A stretch of DNA of 63,779 bases, taken from NCBI GenBank assembly GCA_013284265.1, contig JABTBR010000043.1, positions 1 through 63,779 on the forward strand, in the 5' to 3' direction. Positions within the stretch are counted from its first letter, which is position 1, and each line of letters opens with the position of its first letter. The stretch comes from Oxalobacteraceae bacterium (GTDB lineage Bacteria > Pseudomonadota > Gammaproteobacteria > Burkholderiales > Burkholderiaceae_D). Position numbers and translations under genes: made by a program. The notes below the pieces were generated by a model. That model searched no databases. It saw only the letters and a program-made list of their open reading frames with translations, and had not been told where the DNA came from. Below are positions 8,827 through 17,603 of the stretch, piece by piece.

Positions 8827-8922
8827 GCGCCATTATAACAAGCGCAATCCGGCCTGCGCGTCTCTGGCGGGGGAGATAACTCAGGGTATAATCGGGCTGC
8901 TTATATACAGAAAGGAATTACA

Positions 8923-9465
8923 ATGAAGATTGCCAAGAACACGGTCGTGACTGTGAATTACAAACTGTCCGATGCGCAGGACAATCTGATCGAAGACGGC
9001 CGTCAGCCCATGGTCTACCTGCACGGTGGCTACGAGAACACCCTGCCAAAAATTGAAGAAGAGCTCGACGGCAAGGAAGTCGGCTATTCGTCCATCATCC
9101 AGATCGAGCCGGACGACGCGTTCGGCGAATACGACCCGGCACTGGTCAAGGTCGAGCCGCGCAGCCGCCTGCCTGAGCCGCTGGAAGTGGGCATGCAGTT
9201 CGAAGGCATGCCCGATGGCGACGACGACGAGGACGCGATGATCTTCACCGTGACCGATATCGCCGACGACAAGGTGGTCCTGGACGGCAATCACCCGCTG
9301 GCCGGCATGGCATTGCGCTTCTCGCTGAGCGTGGCCGATGTGCGCGAAGCAACCGACGAAGAAATCGCTCACGAGCACGTGCATGGCGCTCATGGCCATC
9401 ACCACGGTGATGAGGATGATGAAGGCGAAGAGGGCGACCACGTTGCCATTCACCCGATTCATTAA
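8923..9465 (+). CDS. slyD: FKBP-type peptidyl-prolyl isomerase SlyD
   Basis: Cytoplasmic prolyl isomerase, chaperone and nickel-binding protein. The FKBP core starts MKIAKNTVVTVNYKLSDAQD, with the insert-in-flap domain from about residue 70 to 125. The C-terminal tail from about residue 145 is rich in His, Asp and Glu (HEHVHGAHGHHHGDED), the metal-binding feature of SlyD. Length is 180 residues. A good ribosome site (AAAGGAATTACA) precedes the ATG, and a TATAAT hexamer lies at 8887-8892. Its 3' end faces the phosphoesterase-like gene across repeat R1. Confidence 0.93.
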   Translation: MKIAKNTVVTVNYKLSDAQDNLIEDGRQPMVYLHGGYENTLPKIEEELDGKEVGYSSIIQIEPDDAFGEYDPALVKVEPRSRLPEPLEVGMQFEGMPDGDDDEDAMIFTVTDIADDKVVLDGNHPLAGMALRFSLSVADVREATDEEIAHEHVHGAHGHHHGDEDDEGEEGDHVAIHPIH

Positions 9466-9522
9466 GCATTGATGCCAGGCGGATGGAAATACTTCGCCTG
9501 GCGGGTTGTTGGCGTCAGCCTT

Positions 9523-9623
9523 AAACCCACGGCGTAACCCTGGGGTCTGACCCCAGGGCCCGGATAGGGGCTGCGCCCCGCCGGTCCCTAGGGACCGGCC
9601 CCCAGCTCTTTGCCGTGGGTTCT
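9523..9623. repeat. Interspersed palindromic repeat R1
   Basis: About 101 bases with outer arms AAACCCACGGC and GCCGTGGGTT. Nested inside are TGGGGTCTGACCCCAG and GGTCCCTAGGGACC, both perfect or near-perfect palindromes. It fills the space between the convergent slyD and the 9662 gene, and is in forward orientation like R4 and R5. Confidence 0.85.
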
Positions 9624-9661
9624 AAAGAGGCCTTGCGGCCCGCCGCCCTTGCAGCTTATTG

Positions 9662-10648
9662 CTACGGCCGGTCCTGCGCTCTTTCGTGAGTCCGCTCCGG
9701 CGCCGCCTCGGCCTTGCCCGCCTTCAAATCAAACAGCGCGGCCGTCCCCGGACTGACCCGCACCTCGGCCCATTCCGCGGCCACACTCAGATGTCCCAGA
9801 TTGCCGCGCCATGCGATGGCCGGTTCATTCGCCGCCGCGCCCTGGGTGTCGACCAGCAGCACCTTCCCCTTGAACTTTTCCGCCAGCGCCTTGATCTGCT
9901 TGCGCGGTTCGGCAAAGCCATCCTTCTTCGACTGGAAACCCGACAGCAGCGAGAATTCCTCGTCCACCTGCACGCCCACGTCGCCGTCCGAAAACAGCAC
10001 CACGCCTTCCATCTTCTTGCGGCTGGCCAGCGTGAACAGGCGGTGCAGCCAGGCGCGGTTGGCCACCATCCGGTCCTCGAACTCGCTGTTGCGGCCCGCT
10101 TCCTTGCGGTAGAGGTTATTCCGCGCCGGCAGGTTGATGGTGGCGAACAGCACATTACCCATTTCCCAGTGCGCGTTCTCGGCATAGCTGCGGAATTTCG
10201 CGCTGGACGACAGACGCGTGAGCGCGATGCGCCGGTCGCCCAGCGACTGGCCGTCGGCAAACAGCACTTCGCGCAGACGGTTCAGGCGATCGATGGCGTT
10301 GCTGCGGCCGGCCGAGTTGCGGCAATCGCCCCAGTCGCTGCCGGCCAGCGAGACGATCATCGGCCGCTCCGAACCATCGAGCATGGCCTTGCGCTGGCCA
10401 TACAGCTTGTCGCTGCAGGCTTCGCCGGCCGCCTTGATGCCGGTGGCCACCACGAAGGCGGGACCGGACTGGTTGGCCTGCTCGATCGCGTGGCGCAGCA
10501 AGGCTTCGTCGGCATTGCCCTGGATGACGTGGCCGACCACGCCGAACTGGAAACCGCGCGCATGTGCCGGCCTGGCCAGCGCCTGCGGCGCCCACAGGCA
10601 GGCCGCCGCCAGCGCGGCCTTCAGCAGCACAACGGCAGGGTGTTTCAT
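9662..10648 (-). CDS. Secreted degenerate metallophosphoesterase-like protein
   Basis: A 328-residue protein with a signal peptide (about residues 1-25, ending near ALARPAHA). The strand order recalls calcineurin-type phosphoesterases, but the metal-binding signatures look replaced: GVVGHV where GDxH is expected, VVATGIK for GDxxD, and LAGSDW for GNHE. I therefore suspect a periplasmic protein that kept the fold but lost activity. It overlaps the mutS stop by four bases (ATGA), so it is translated with mutS. The C terminus is charged (EAAPERTHERAQDRP). No characterised relative is recognised. Confidence 0.65.
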   Translation of the reverse strand: MKHPAVVLLKAALAAACLWAPQALARPAHARGFQFGVVGHVIQGNADEALLRHAIEQANQSGPAFVVATGIKAAGEACSDKLYGQRKAMLDGSERPMIVSLAGSDWGDCRNSAGRSNAIDRLNRLREVLFADGQSLGDRRIALTRLSSSAKFRSYAENAHWEMGNVLFATINLPARNNLYRKEAGRNSEFEDRMVANRAWLHRLFTLASRKKMEGVVLFSDGDVGVQVDEEFSLLSGFQSKKDGFAEPRKQIKALAEKFKGKVLLVDTQGAAANEPAIAWRGNLGHLSVAAEWAEVRVSPGTAALFDLKAGKAEAAPERTHERAQDRP

Positions 10649-13341
10649 GCCAGGGCCGGATCGGCCAGGCGTTTCAGCTGATACAGGCGCTCGAGCGCTT
10701 CGCGCGGGGTCAGGGCATCGGGGTCGAGCTCATCGAGCGCGTCGAGCAGCGCGCGCATGGCCGGTGTTTCGGTGGCGGCCACCGGCGCCGCAGTCACTTC
10801 CTCATCATCGGCCGTGACGGCGGGCGCGGCGAACAGGTCGCGCTGCGGCGTGGCGTCGAGCGCCTGGGCTTCCAGGCGGGCCAGGTGCTTGCGCGCGGCC
10901 TTGATCACCGGCTGCGGCACGCCGGCCAGCTGGGCTACCTGCAAGCCGTAGCTCTGCGAGGCCGGACCGCTTTCGACCGCATGCAGGAACACGATGCTGT
11001 CCTTGTGCTCGACCGCCGACAGGTGCACATTGGCCGCCGTCGGATGGCTTTCCGGCAGCTGGGTCAGTTCGAAGTAATGGGTGGCGAACAGCGAGAAGCT
11101 GCGGCTGGTGTCGATCAGGTGGCGCGCGATCGCCCAGGCCAGCGCCAGGCCGTCGAAGGTGGAGGTGCCGCGGCCCACTTCATCCATCAGCACCAGCGAA
11201 TGCTCGGTGGCGCCGTTCAGGATCGCGGCCGACTCGGTCATCTCCACCATGAAGGTGGAACGGCCGCCGGCCAGGTCGTCGGTCGCGCCGATACGGGTGA
11301 AGATGCGGTCGATCGGGCCGATCACCGCGCCGCTGGCCGGCACATAGCTGCCGACGTAGGCCAGCAGCGTGATCAGCGCCACCTGGCGCATGAAGGTCGA
11401 TTTACCGCCCATGTTCGGGCCGGTGATCAAGAGCAGGCGACGCTCGTTGACGAAGCGGCAGTCATTGGCGATGAAGCGTTCGATCTGGTTTTCCACCACC
11501 GGATGGCGGCCTTCGCTGATGTTGATGCAAGGTTCGGCCACCAGCTGCGGCGCGCACCAGTTATGGCGCAGCGCATGCGTGGTCAGCGCGGCCAGCGTAT
11601 CGAGCTGGGCCAGCGCCTGCGAGATCGTCTGCAGCGTGCCGATGTGCGGCGCCAGCTCGCCCAGCAGCAGGTCGTACAGCATTTTCTCGCGCGCCAGCGC
11701 CTTGTCCTGGGCCGACAGGGCCTTGTCTTCGAAGGCCTTGAGTTCCGGCGTGATGTAGCGCTCGGCGTTTTTCAGGGTCTGGCGGCGGCGGTAATCGTCC
11801 GGCACCTTGGTGGTCTGGCCGTGGGTGACTTCGATGTAGAAGCCGTGCACCTTGTTGTACTCCACGCGCAGATTGGCGATGCCGGTGCGGGCGCGTTCGC
11901 GTGTTTCCAGGTCGACCAGGAACTGGCCGGCGTTTTCCGACAGCGCGCGCAGCTCGTCGAGCTCGGCGTCGAAGCCGCGCGCGAACACGCCGCCGTCGCG
12001 CACCATCGCCGCAGGCTCCAGCGCCACCGCGCGCTGCAGCAGGTCGAGGCAGTCGGCCGGCGTGGCCAGCGCCGCATGGATCGCCGCCAGCAGGCCGTCT
12101 TCATTGCCGCGTTCCGCGCCGAAGCTGCGCTGCATCGAATGGCGCAGCGCCGGCAGTTGCTCAATCCCGTCGCGCAGCGCCGCCAGGTCGCGCGGACGCG
12201 CCGACAGCAGCGCGATGCGCGTTGTGATGCGTTCAATATCGGGCACCTGCGCCAGCGTGGACGACAGCGCGCCGGTGGCGTCGCTGGCGGCCAGCGCGGC
12301 GATCGCCTCATGGCGCGCACGGGCGACGCCCTGGTCGCGGCGTGCATGGTGCAGCCAGTGGCGCAGCAGGCGCGAACCCATCGCCGTGCGGCAGTGGTCC
12401 AGCAGCGAGAACAGGGTAGGCGATTCCTGGCCGCGGATGGTTTCGGTCAGTTCCAGGTTGCGGCGGGTGGCCGCGTCCAGGCCGATGAATTCGTTTTCGG
12501 CTTCCGTGGTCAGGCTGCGCACATGCTGCAGGCCGCGGCCCTGGGTCGATTGCGCGTAGCGCAGCAGCGCCCCGGCCGCGCCAAAGGCCGCGCCCAGGCC
12601 ATCGGCGCCGAAGCCGGTCAGCGTGGCCACGCTGAGCTGGTCGAGCAGGGCCTTGTGGCCGCCGACCACGTCGAAGTGCCAGTCCGGCACCCGGTTCACA
12701 TGGCAGGTCAGCGCTTCCTCAAACAGATCCGCGTTATCGCCGCGCAGCACTTCGGCCGGCGCGATGCGCTCGAGCTCCTGCTGCATGCGGGTGGTGACGG
12801 TGCGGATGTCGCCCGAAAACTCCATCAGCTTGAGCGCGCCGCTGGCCAGCGACAGCCAGGCCAGGCCCGCCGTGGCCACCTTGCGCTGGCTGATGATGCA
12901 CATCGCCAGTAATGGGCGCTCGGCTTTTTCCGGCAGCAGGTCGGCGTCCGTCAGCGTGCCCGGCGTGACCACGCGCATGACCTTGCGCTCGACCGGTCCC
13001 TTGCTGGTGGCCGGATCGCCGATCTGCTCGCAGATCGCGCACGATTCGCCGATCTTGACCAGCTTGGCCAGATAGCCTTCCAATGAATGGAAAGGCACGC
13101 CGCACATCTTGATCGGCTGGCCGCCCGAGGTGCCGCGCGCCGTCAGCGTGATGCCCAGGATGCGCGAGGCTTTTTCCGCATCCTCGTGGAACAGCTCATA
13201 GAAGTCGCCCATACGATAGAACACCAGCATGTCCGGATAGTCCGCCTTGATGCCCAGGTACTGGGCCATCATTGGCGTGACTTTTTCGGTGGGACTGTTC
13301 TTGACGGCGGCGGCGTTGATTTCGTTCGGGACGGTGGTCAT
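10645..13341 (-). CDS. mutS: DNA mismatch repair protein MutS
   Basis: Mismatch recognition ATPase of the MutHLS repair system, 898 residues. Domain I carries the mismatch-probing motif in DMLVFYRMGDFYELF (about residues 36-50). The Walker A is GPNMGGKST (near 643), the Walker B LVLMDEVGRGTSTFDG (near 715), and the helix-hairpin signature ATHYFELTQLPE follows. The long frame continues upstream to 13410, but the ATG at 13341 begins the recognisable N terminus, with AAAAGAACAC before it. A C-terminal Ala-rich linker and the short DPDALTPREALERLYQL tail match the tetramerisation domain. Confidence 0.97.
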   Translation of the reverse strand: MTTVPNEINAAAVKNSPTEKVTPMMAQYLGIKADYPDMLVFYRMGDFYELFHEDAEKASRILGITLTARGTSGGQPIKMCGVPFHSLEGYLAKLVKIGESCAICEQIGDPATSKGPVERKVMRVVTPGTLTDADLLPEKAERPLLAMCIISQRKVATAGLAWLSLASGALKLMEFSGDIRTVTTRMQQELERIAPAEVLRGDNADLFEEALTCHVNRVPDWHFDVVGGHKALLDQLSVATLTGFGADGLGAAFGAAGALLRYAQSTQGRGLQHVRSLTTEAENEFIGLDAATRRNLELTETIRGQESPTLFSLLDHCRTAMGSRLLRHWLHHARRDQGVARARHEAIAALAASDATGALSSTLAQVPDIERITTRIALLSARPRDLAALRDGIEQLPALRHSMQRSFGAERGNEDGLLAAIHAALATPADCLDLLQRAVALEPAAMVRDGGVFARGFDAELDELRALSENAGQFLVDLETRERARTGIANLRVEYNKVHGFYIEVTHGQTTKVPDDYRRRQTLKNAERYITPELKAFEDKALSAQDKALAREKMLYDLLLGELAPHIGTLQTISQALAQLDTLAALTTHALRHNWCAPQLVAEPCINISEGRHPVVENQIERFIANDCRFVNERRLLLITGPNMGGKSTFMRQVALITLLAYVGSYVPASGAVIGPIDRIFTRIGATDDLAGGRSTFMVEMTESAAILNGATEHSLVLMDEVGRGTSTFDGLALAWAIARHLIDTSRSFSLFATHYFELTQLPESHPTAANVHLSAVEHKDSIVFLHAVESGPASQSYGLQVAQLAGVPQPVIKAARKHLARLEAQALDATPQRDLFAAPAVTADDEEVTAAPVAATETPAMRALLDALDELDPDALTPREALERLYQLKRLADPALA

Positions 13342-13418
13342 GTGTTCTTTTCGGTGGTGCGATGGGGCTGGTTTGGTGGCCGGGCTCGCTAGGGGAGCGC
13401 CGCCTGGCACTTATGAGG

Positions 13419-13465
13419 ACGTCATTTTACCGCTTTCGGGAGGGGAGACGGCAGAGAAAGCGCAG
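13419..13465. repeat. 47-bp direct repeat, copy A
   Basis: Begins ACGTCATTTTACCGC and ends AGAGAAAGCGCAG. It matches copy B at 14235-14281 in 45 of 47 positions. It lies 78 bases upstream of the mutS start and 142 bases before the first cassette gene. Confidence 0.9.
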
Positions 13466-13607
13466 TTTGGAACGGATAGTGATGCCGAGTCTGGGTTTGC
13501 GCCGGCGCAACTTGTCCTCAGGTTCAAACCCGCATTCTGGCGTTTTCGGCGCCAGGATTGGCGGATTGGCGGCGCCTCCATGGTTGGAGTAGACTGGATT
13601 TCGCCTT

Positions 13608-13961
13608 ATGAGAATTCTGGACGCATTGCGCACTGCAATCGATGGCGCGCGCCACGGACGCGATAGTCTGTTTCAATACCGGTTTCCGACACCTGAAGGT
13701 GAGGTTGGCATATTGGCTGAAATTGTGTTGGATGGCGACACTATCGTTTGCGAGGACGTTTGTGTTTATGCAATATCTGACCCACCGGGTATCAGGAAGT
13801 CCACGATAAGCAAGGAGTTGCGGTCTGAGCTGCGTGAACTGCTGGCGAGCGGGCAAAAGCTCGGATTTCCCGCCATGCGTATTCGGGGCGTGCGTGTGCC
13901 GGGCAGCAGCTCAGCCAAGGCTGGCAAGATAGTCGATATCAAACGACGGAGGAAGCGATGA
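13608..13961 (+). CDS. Hypothetical protein, possible toxin-domain relative
   Basis: An unrecognised 117-residue basic protein. It starts MRILDALRTAIDGARHGRDS and has a beta-rich middle (EVGILAEIVLDGDTIVCEDV). It ends with MRIRGVRVPGSSSAKAGKIV followed by a cluster of Arg/Lys. The closing pattern of a strand, a small-residue turn and a strand ending in VDI is reminiscent of C-terminal domains in polymorphic toxin proteins; this is a weak impression only. It overlaps the next gene by four bases. No clear ribosome site precedes the ATG. The pair is enclosed by 47-bp direct repeats, which suggests it moved in as a unit. Confidence 0.6.
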   Translation: MRILDALRTAIDGARHGRDSLFQYRFPTPEGEVGILAEIVLDGDTIVCEDVCVYAISDPPGIRKSTISKELRSELRELLASGQKLGFPAMRIRGVRVPGSSSAKAGKIVDIKRRRKR

Positions 13962-14221
13962 GCAAGTATGATTTTGCGCTGGGCCTCATCAGGTCACGGT
14001 GGGGCGACGCCAATGAAGTTGAAAAAGAGAGCCTCCTGCTTGAACTGAAGCGTGAAGGCGTGACGATCATCGATGTTATTCAAGCCTTGAGAGCCGCTGG
14101 AGTTTTCTCACTCGGTCAGGCTAAGGAATACATCTCAGCAAGTCCGGCTTGGCATGCCGAGGTCGAAAGCGGGAAAATCCTGCAGCGCGAGGCGCGCAAG
14201 GTGTTAAAAGAATTTCTGTGA
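13958..14221 (+). CDS. Hypothetical protein with ribosomal L7/L12 C-terminal-like pattern
   Basis: An 87-residue protein, translationally coupled to the gene before it (ATGA). Residues about 32-60 (REGVTIIDVIQALRAAGVFS, then LGQAKEYI) follow the L7/L12 C-terminal pattern of a strand, a VIKxVR helix and a second LKEAKxxV helix. That fold occurs in stand-alone small proteins as well as in the ribosomal stalk. If the upstream gene were a toxin this could be its partner, but nothing in the sequence proves it. The ribosome site (GGAGGAAGCG) is strong. Copy B of the direct repeat starts 14 bases after the stop. Confidence 0.62.
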   Translation: MSKYDFALGLIRSRWGDANEVEKESLLLELKREGVTIIDVIQALRAAGVFSLGQAKEYISASPAWHAEVESGKILQREARKVLKEFL

Positions 14222-14234
14222 ATGGTCTGGAAAA

Positions 14235-14281
14235 ACGTCGTTTTACCGCTTTCTGGAGGGGAGACGGCAGAGAAAGCGCAG
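14235..14281. repeat. 47-bp direct repeat, copy B
   Basis: Second copy of the repeat at 13419-13465, in the same orientation, 816 bases apart, with two mismatches. The pair brackets the two small genes at 13608-14221 exactly. Confidence 0.9.
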
Positions 14282-14353
14282 ATTCGCTACTGAGTATTTG
14301 AAGAAAAGTACCGTGATGGATAAATACATCAAAAAATCAAAAAAGATGCATCT

Positions 14354-14659
14354 ATGCGACATAATTTTGATTTTTCTACCATTCCAGCGACAGAGAGCGC
14401 CTTAAGGCTGGGCGCGCGGATACGGCTAGCCAGAAAAGCGCAGCGCTTGACGCTTTTGGACCTGGAAAGAGTGTGCCGAATTCACCGGACAACACTTGGC
14501 CGGCTGGAAAGAGGCGATCTCGGAGTCTCTCTCGGTTTGCTGCTTAGCGTCCTGGAGGCGCTCGGAGAGCTGGCGGATGTCGAGCTTCTGCTAAGTCAGC
14601 CAGACAAGCCAGCGCATCAGCGAGGGACTAAGGCGCCCATCCTTGAGCAGGAGTTCTAG
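14354..14659 (+). CDS. hipB: HipB-like XRE-family transcriptional regulator
   Basis: A 101-residue DNA-binding antitoxin-type protein. The helix-turn-helix spans about residues 20-75, including LGARIRLARKAQRLTLLDLE and TTLGRLERGDLGVSLGLLLS. In hipBA modules this protein represses the operon and restrains the HipA kinase. Here it overlaps the following hipA remnant (TAGTG, with a good GAGCAGGAG ribosome site), which confirms the module. Upstream, AT-rich DNA holds the perfect octamer palindrome GATGCATC at 14344-14351, immediately before the start. The gene looks intact although its partner is broken. Confidence 0.85.
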   Translation: MRHNFDFSTIPATESALRLGARIRLARKAQRLTLLDLERVCRIHRTTLGRLERGDLGVSLGLLLSVLEALGELADVELLLSQPDKPAHQRGTKAPILEQEF

Positions 14660-15332
14660 TGCTCAGTTCTTGCACCGCCTTCGACTGCTCCAATCCCGCC
14701 GACCACGTGCCTGTGGGGAGCTTCGGTCTGGGCGAGGCAGGCGGCGGGCATTTTGCGTATGGACGCCACTACATCAACAAGGCAGAATCCTTTGACCTCG
14801 ATCCCATCCATCTCAAGCGGTCTGCCAAGGTGCAGCTTTTACCGCGCAGACTTTGCTGAATCCATCCGCCCTCAGTAAGGACGGGCGCGAGTACAAGACC
14901 ACCTTCTCCTACGCTGGAATTGTTGAGGCTATGCGGCCTTTCAACGTCCGCGGACAACTCGACAGCCATGAGCTTTTCAGGCGCATGGTGTTCAATATTT
15001 TTGTCGGCAATGTAGATGATCACTTGCGCAACCATGCGCTGCTGATGGAGTCTCCGGGGCGATTCGTGTTGTCTCCCGCATTCGACCTCGTTCCCCACAC
15101 ATCGGCGCAAGCACATCCGCAATCTATCGGCGTCGGTGCCCTGGGGGCCGCCAGCACGATAGAAAATGCACTGTCCCAGTGCGGCCGCTTTTTACTCAGG
15201 ATGGAAGAGGCGCGGGAGATTGTGGAGTCGGTGAGGAGGGTCATTTCTCAGTGGTGGCAAAGTTTTTCCGAGCTTGGGGTGCGGAAGAGTGATCTTGCTG
15301 TATTGGCTACTTGCATTTCTCTGGACCGTTGA
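14659..15332 (+). pseudogene. hipA: hipA remnant with internal deletion and frameshift
   Basis: HipA is a Ser/Thr kinase toxin of about 420 residues. Here a GTG start at 14659 opens 66 codons that match the HipA N-terminal domain (VPVGSFGLGEAGGGHFAYGR, then FDLDP) and stop at 14859. From about 14853, in another frame, the C-terminal kinase lobe continues with LFRRMVFNIFVGNVDDHLRN (catalytic Asp and Asn) and the metal site SPAFDLVPH. About 180 residues between them are missing, including the ATP-binding and activation-loop segments. The gene cannot make an active kinase. The C-terminal open frame could in principle still be translated from a TTG at 14853. Confidence 0.85.
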
Positions 15333-15475
15333 TCCACGGCAGTGATGCGCGCAAGCGGAACTCGCCATTTGCACAGGAGTGTTAGGCTTGGACGTCGCTG
15401 TTCGCGCCCATGCGCGGGCCGTCTCGACGGCCTGGACTTGCGGCAATCTCGTTCAACCCCACCGAGGAGAGAGAT

Positions 15476-15850
15476 ATGACGATCACAGGAAGTTGCCATT
15501 GCGGAAAAACCGCCTTTCGTATCGACGGCGAGATTCCCGCCGGACTGACCCGCTGCACTTGCTCCTTCTGCGCCAAGCGCGGCGCGCTGCTGGCGTATTA
15601 CGCGCCCGAACAGTTTCACTTGACGTCGGCAACGCGCGACGATGTTGTTTATCGCTGGAATACCGAACTGGTCGCCCACCATTTTTGCGCCGCTTGCGGA
15701 TGCGCGACTTACTCCGACAGCCCCGCCTTCGAGCTGGACGGCAGTTGGGACAGGCATACCCGCCGCATCGGCGTCAACGCGCGCCTGTTCGATCATTTCG
15801 ACGCGGCCGCAGCGCACATCGACGTGATAGATGGAAAAAATCTTTGGTAG
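15476..15850 (+). CDS. GFA family protein
   Basis: A 124-residue zinc-binding protein of the Gfa/CENP-V fold. The cysteine pairs are plain: GSCHCGK (residues 5-11), CTCSFCAKRGA (near 28-38) and HHFCAACGCATYSD (near 68-81). The founding member was described as glutathione-dependent formaldehyde-activating, but most relatives have unknown substrates. The ATG at 15476 follows a strong ribosome site (CGAGGAGAGAGAT). It stands alone, downstream of the hip remnant. Confidence 0.88.
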   Translation: MTITGSCHCGKTAFRIDGEIPAGLTRCTCSFCAKRGALLAYYAPEQFHLTSATRDDVVYRWNTELVAHHFCAACGCATYSDSPAFELDGSWDRHTRRIGVNARLFDHFDAAAAHIDVIDGKNLW

Positions 15851-16012
15851 CGTCACAGTCGGGGAGATGGCGGCGGCAATTTCGCGTCCCCTTGCATGAG
15901 AGCGCTTAGAATAGGGTTTGGACAGGATCAGCGCTGCGCTGCCTGGATGCCCCTTTTCGACCCACGAGCTCAATTGAAACCACCTCTCCGCCATGCCGCC
16001 ATCTCGACCGAT

Positions 16013-16564
16013 GTGAACCAGTCGCGCCGCTCCTTCCTCATGTCTAGCGCAGGCGTAGCCACTGCCTTGGCCACCGCCGGTCTGGCCGGCTGCCAGAGCG
16101 CGCCGGGCGACAGAGAGTTGACGTTCACCTCGTTCGCGGCTGCCGAGGAGGAGATCGCGCGGCTGATGGCGGCAAAGGAGCTGGTGTCCGAAGCGCAGTG
16201 GAGCCTGGCGCAGACGCTGGCCCACTGCGCCCAGAGCATCGAATATTCGATGATCGGCTATCCGCAGCCGAAGTCGAAATTTTTCCAGAGTACCGCCGGC
16301 GCCGCCGCGTTTGAGGCTTTCTCCTGGCGTGGCCGCATGACGCACGATCTGGCGGAGCCGATTCCCGGCGCTCCCGAGCTGGAAGCGGGGCTCGAACCGG
16401 TCGCCGCGCTCGAACGCTTGCAAACGGCGGTGCAGAGCTTCCAGCAATGGCGGGGCTTGATGCGACCGCATTTCGCCTATGGAGACCTCGGCAAGAAAGA
16501 GTATGAGCTGGTCCATTCCATGCATCTGGCCAATCACCTGTCCTTCTTCGACGCCAAGAGCTGA
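16013..16564 (+). CDS. Tat-exported DUF1569 protein
   Basis: A protein of the DUF1569 family, whose all-helical fold resembles DinB. Its N terminus carries a twin-arginine signal (SRRSFLMSSAGVATALATAG) followed by a lipobox-like LAGC, so it is probably exported folded and perhaps lipidated. I prefer the GTG at 16013, which puts the twin arginines at residues 4-5. In-frame ATGs at 15896 and 15947 are possible, but would leave an unusually long basic leader; no start has a strong ribosome site. The body holds conserved histidines (LAHCAQSIEYS, MRPHFAYGDL, HSMHLANHL) that may bind metal. Function is unknown. Confidence 0.75.
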   Translation: MNQSRRSFLMSSAGVATALATAGLAGCQSAPGDRELTFTSFAAAEEEIARLMAAKELVSEAQWSLAQTLAHCAQSIEYSMIGYPQPKSKFFQSTAGAAAFEAFSWRGRMTHDLAEPIPGAPELEAGLEPVAALERLQTAVQSFQQWRGLMRPHFAYGDLGKKEYELVHSMHLANHLSFFDAKS

Positions 16565-16588
16565 GCCGCCTCGCGGGCAACGCCGGAC

Positions 16589-17476
16589 TTAGTGCGCCTT
16601 GCTTAAGCGCTGCAGCAGAGCGCTGGCGACGCCCACCGCCGAGGCCGGATTTTGTCCGGTGATCAGCTCGCGGTCGGCCACCACATAGGGTGCCCAGTTC
16701 GGACCGCTGGAGTAGTTGGCGCCCAGCCCTTCCAGCGCGGTTTGCGGCAGGAACTTCATGCGGCCGCCTTTGAGCATTTCCTTCGCCGCATCCTCTTCCA
16801 GGTTGCTGATCACCGTCATCCGGTAGCCGGCATAGATCCATGCCGGGCGTGCGCCTTTCAGGCTGCCCGCTTCCAGACGCGCCGCGTAAGCTTGCGGCTG
16901 TTCGGTGGCTGAGGCCAGCGCCGCCGGTCCGTGGCAGACCAGGGCGGTGGGTTTGGCATCGGCGTGGAACTGGCGCAGCAGTTTCCCCAGCGCCGGACTG
17001 CGCACCAGATCCTGCATGGGCGCATGGCCGCCGGGAACGTATAGGGCATCGAATTTGTCGTAGCCGATTTGTTCCACTCGTGCCAAGCTGATCACTGGCG
17101 AAGCGCTGGCCGAGCTCAGGCGCAGCTGTTCCAGCAGATCGAGATGGGTCTTCATGACTGCGGCATCGCCGCCGAAGTAATCCTTGCTGAGGGACAGACG
17201 GTCGACCGTCGGGGCCTTGCCGAGCGGGGTGGCGAAGGTGAGGGTATGGCCCGCATCGATCAGCATTTTTACCGGCTGCATCAATTCATTGGCATAAAAG
17301 CCGGTTTGAAATTCCTGCTGGTCGCGCAGCGCGAGTGCGGACTCGTCCGACAGGACGACCAGGACGTTGGCCGCTTGCGCGCTGAAGGCCGCCGCGCCGA
17401 TCAGGGTGGCGGCAACGGTTGTGGACAAGGTTTTGGCAACTAAGTGAGTAACTAAGTGACGCAAGTGATGGGACAT
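16589..17476 (-). CDS. Secreted DJ-1/PfpI family protein (type 1 glutamine amidotransferase-like)
   Basis: A 295-residue protein with a cleavable signal peptide (about 1-35, ending FSAQA) and a DJ-1/PfpI domain. The nucleophile elbow is ALVCHGPAALA, with Cys in the strand-nucleophile-helix turn. The Glu that usually pairs with it falls in FYANELMQP. Chaperone/glyoxalase III members of this family (Hsp31-like) have a similar layout, but export to the periplasm is less usual. The ATG at 17476 has GGAGCGAAC before it. It is divergent from a LysR regulator that probably controls it. Confidence 0.85.
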   Translation of the reverse strand: MSHHLRHLVTHLVAKTLSTTVAATLIGAAAFSAQAANVLVVLSDESALALRDQQEFQTGFYANELMQPVKMLIDAGHTLTFATPLGKAPTVDRLSLSKDYFGGDAAVMKTHLDLLEQLRLSSASASPVISLARVEQIGYDKFDALYVPGGHAPMQDLVRSPALGKLLRQFHADAKPTALVCHGPAALASATEQPQAYAARLEAGSLKGARPAWIYAGYRMTVISNLEEDAAKEMLKGGRMKFLPQTALEGLGANYSSGPNWAPYVVADRELITGQNPASAVGVASALLQRLSKAH

Positions 17477-17603
17477 GTTCGCTCCGAATGAATGGCTGAA
17501 TGCGGCTTGCTTGCTAGCAAGCCGTGCTGGCGCTACTCTATGGTTCTTGTTGACCTGAGTAAACGGCCTGGGCGGCAAAACATTTGTTCTGAAAAGGTGT
17601 TTC

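Noticed and set aside
10564..12912. A 782-residue open frame opposite mutS
   Set aside because: It is antisense to a well-supported mutS and has no recognisable domain.
13341..13410. Upstream extension of MutS to 13410
   Set aside because: The added residues do not resemble MutS and the ATG at 13341 gives the normal N terminus.
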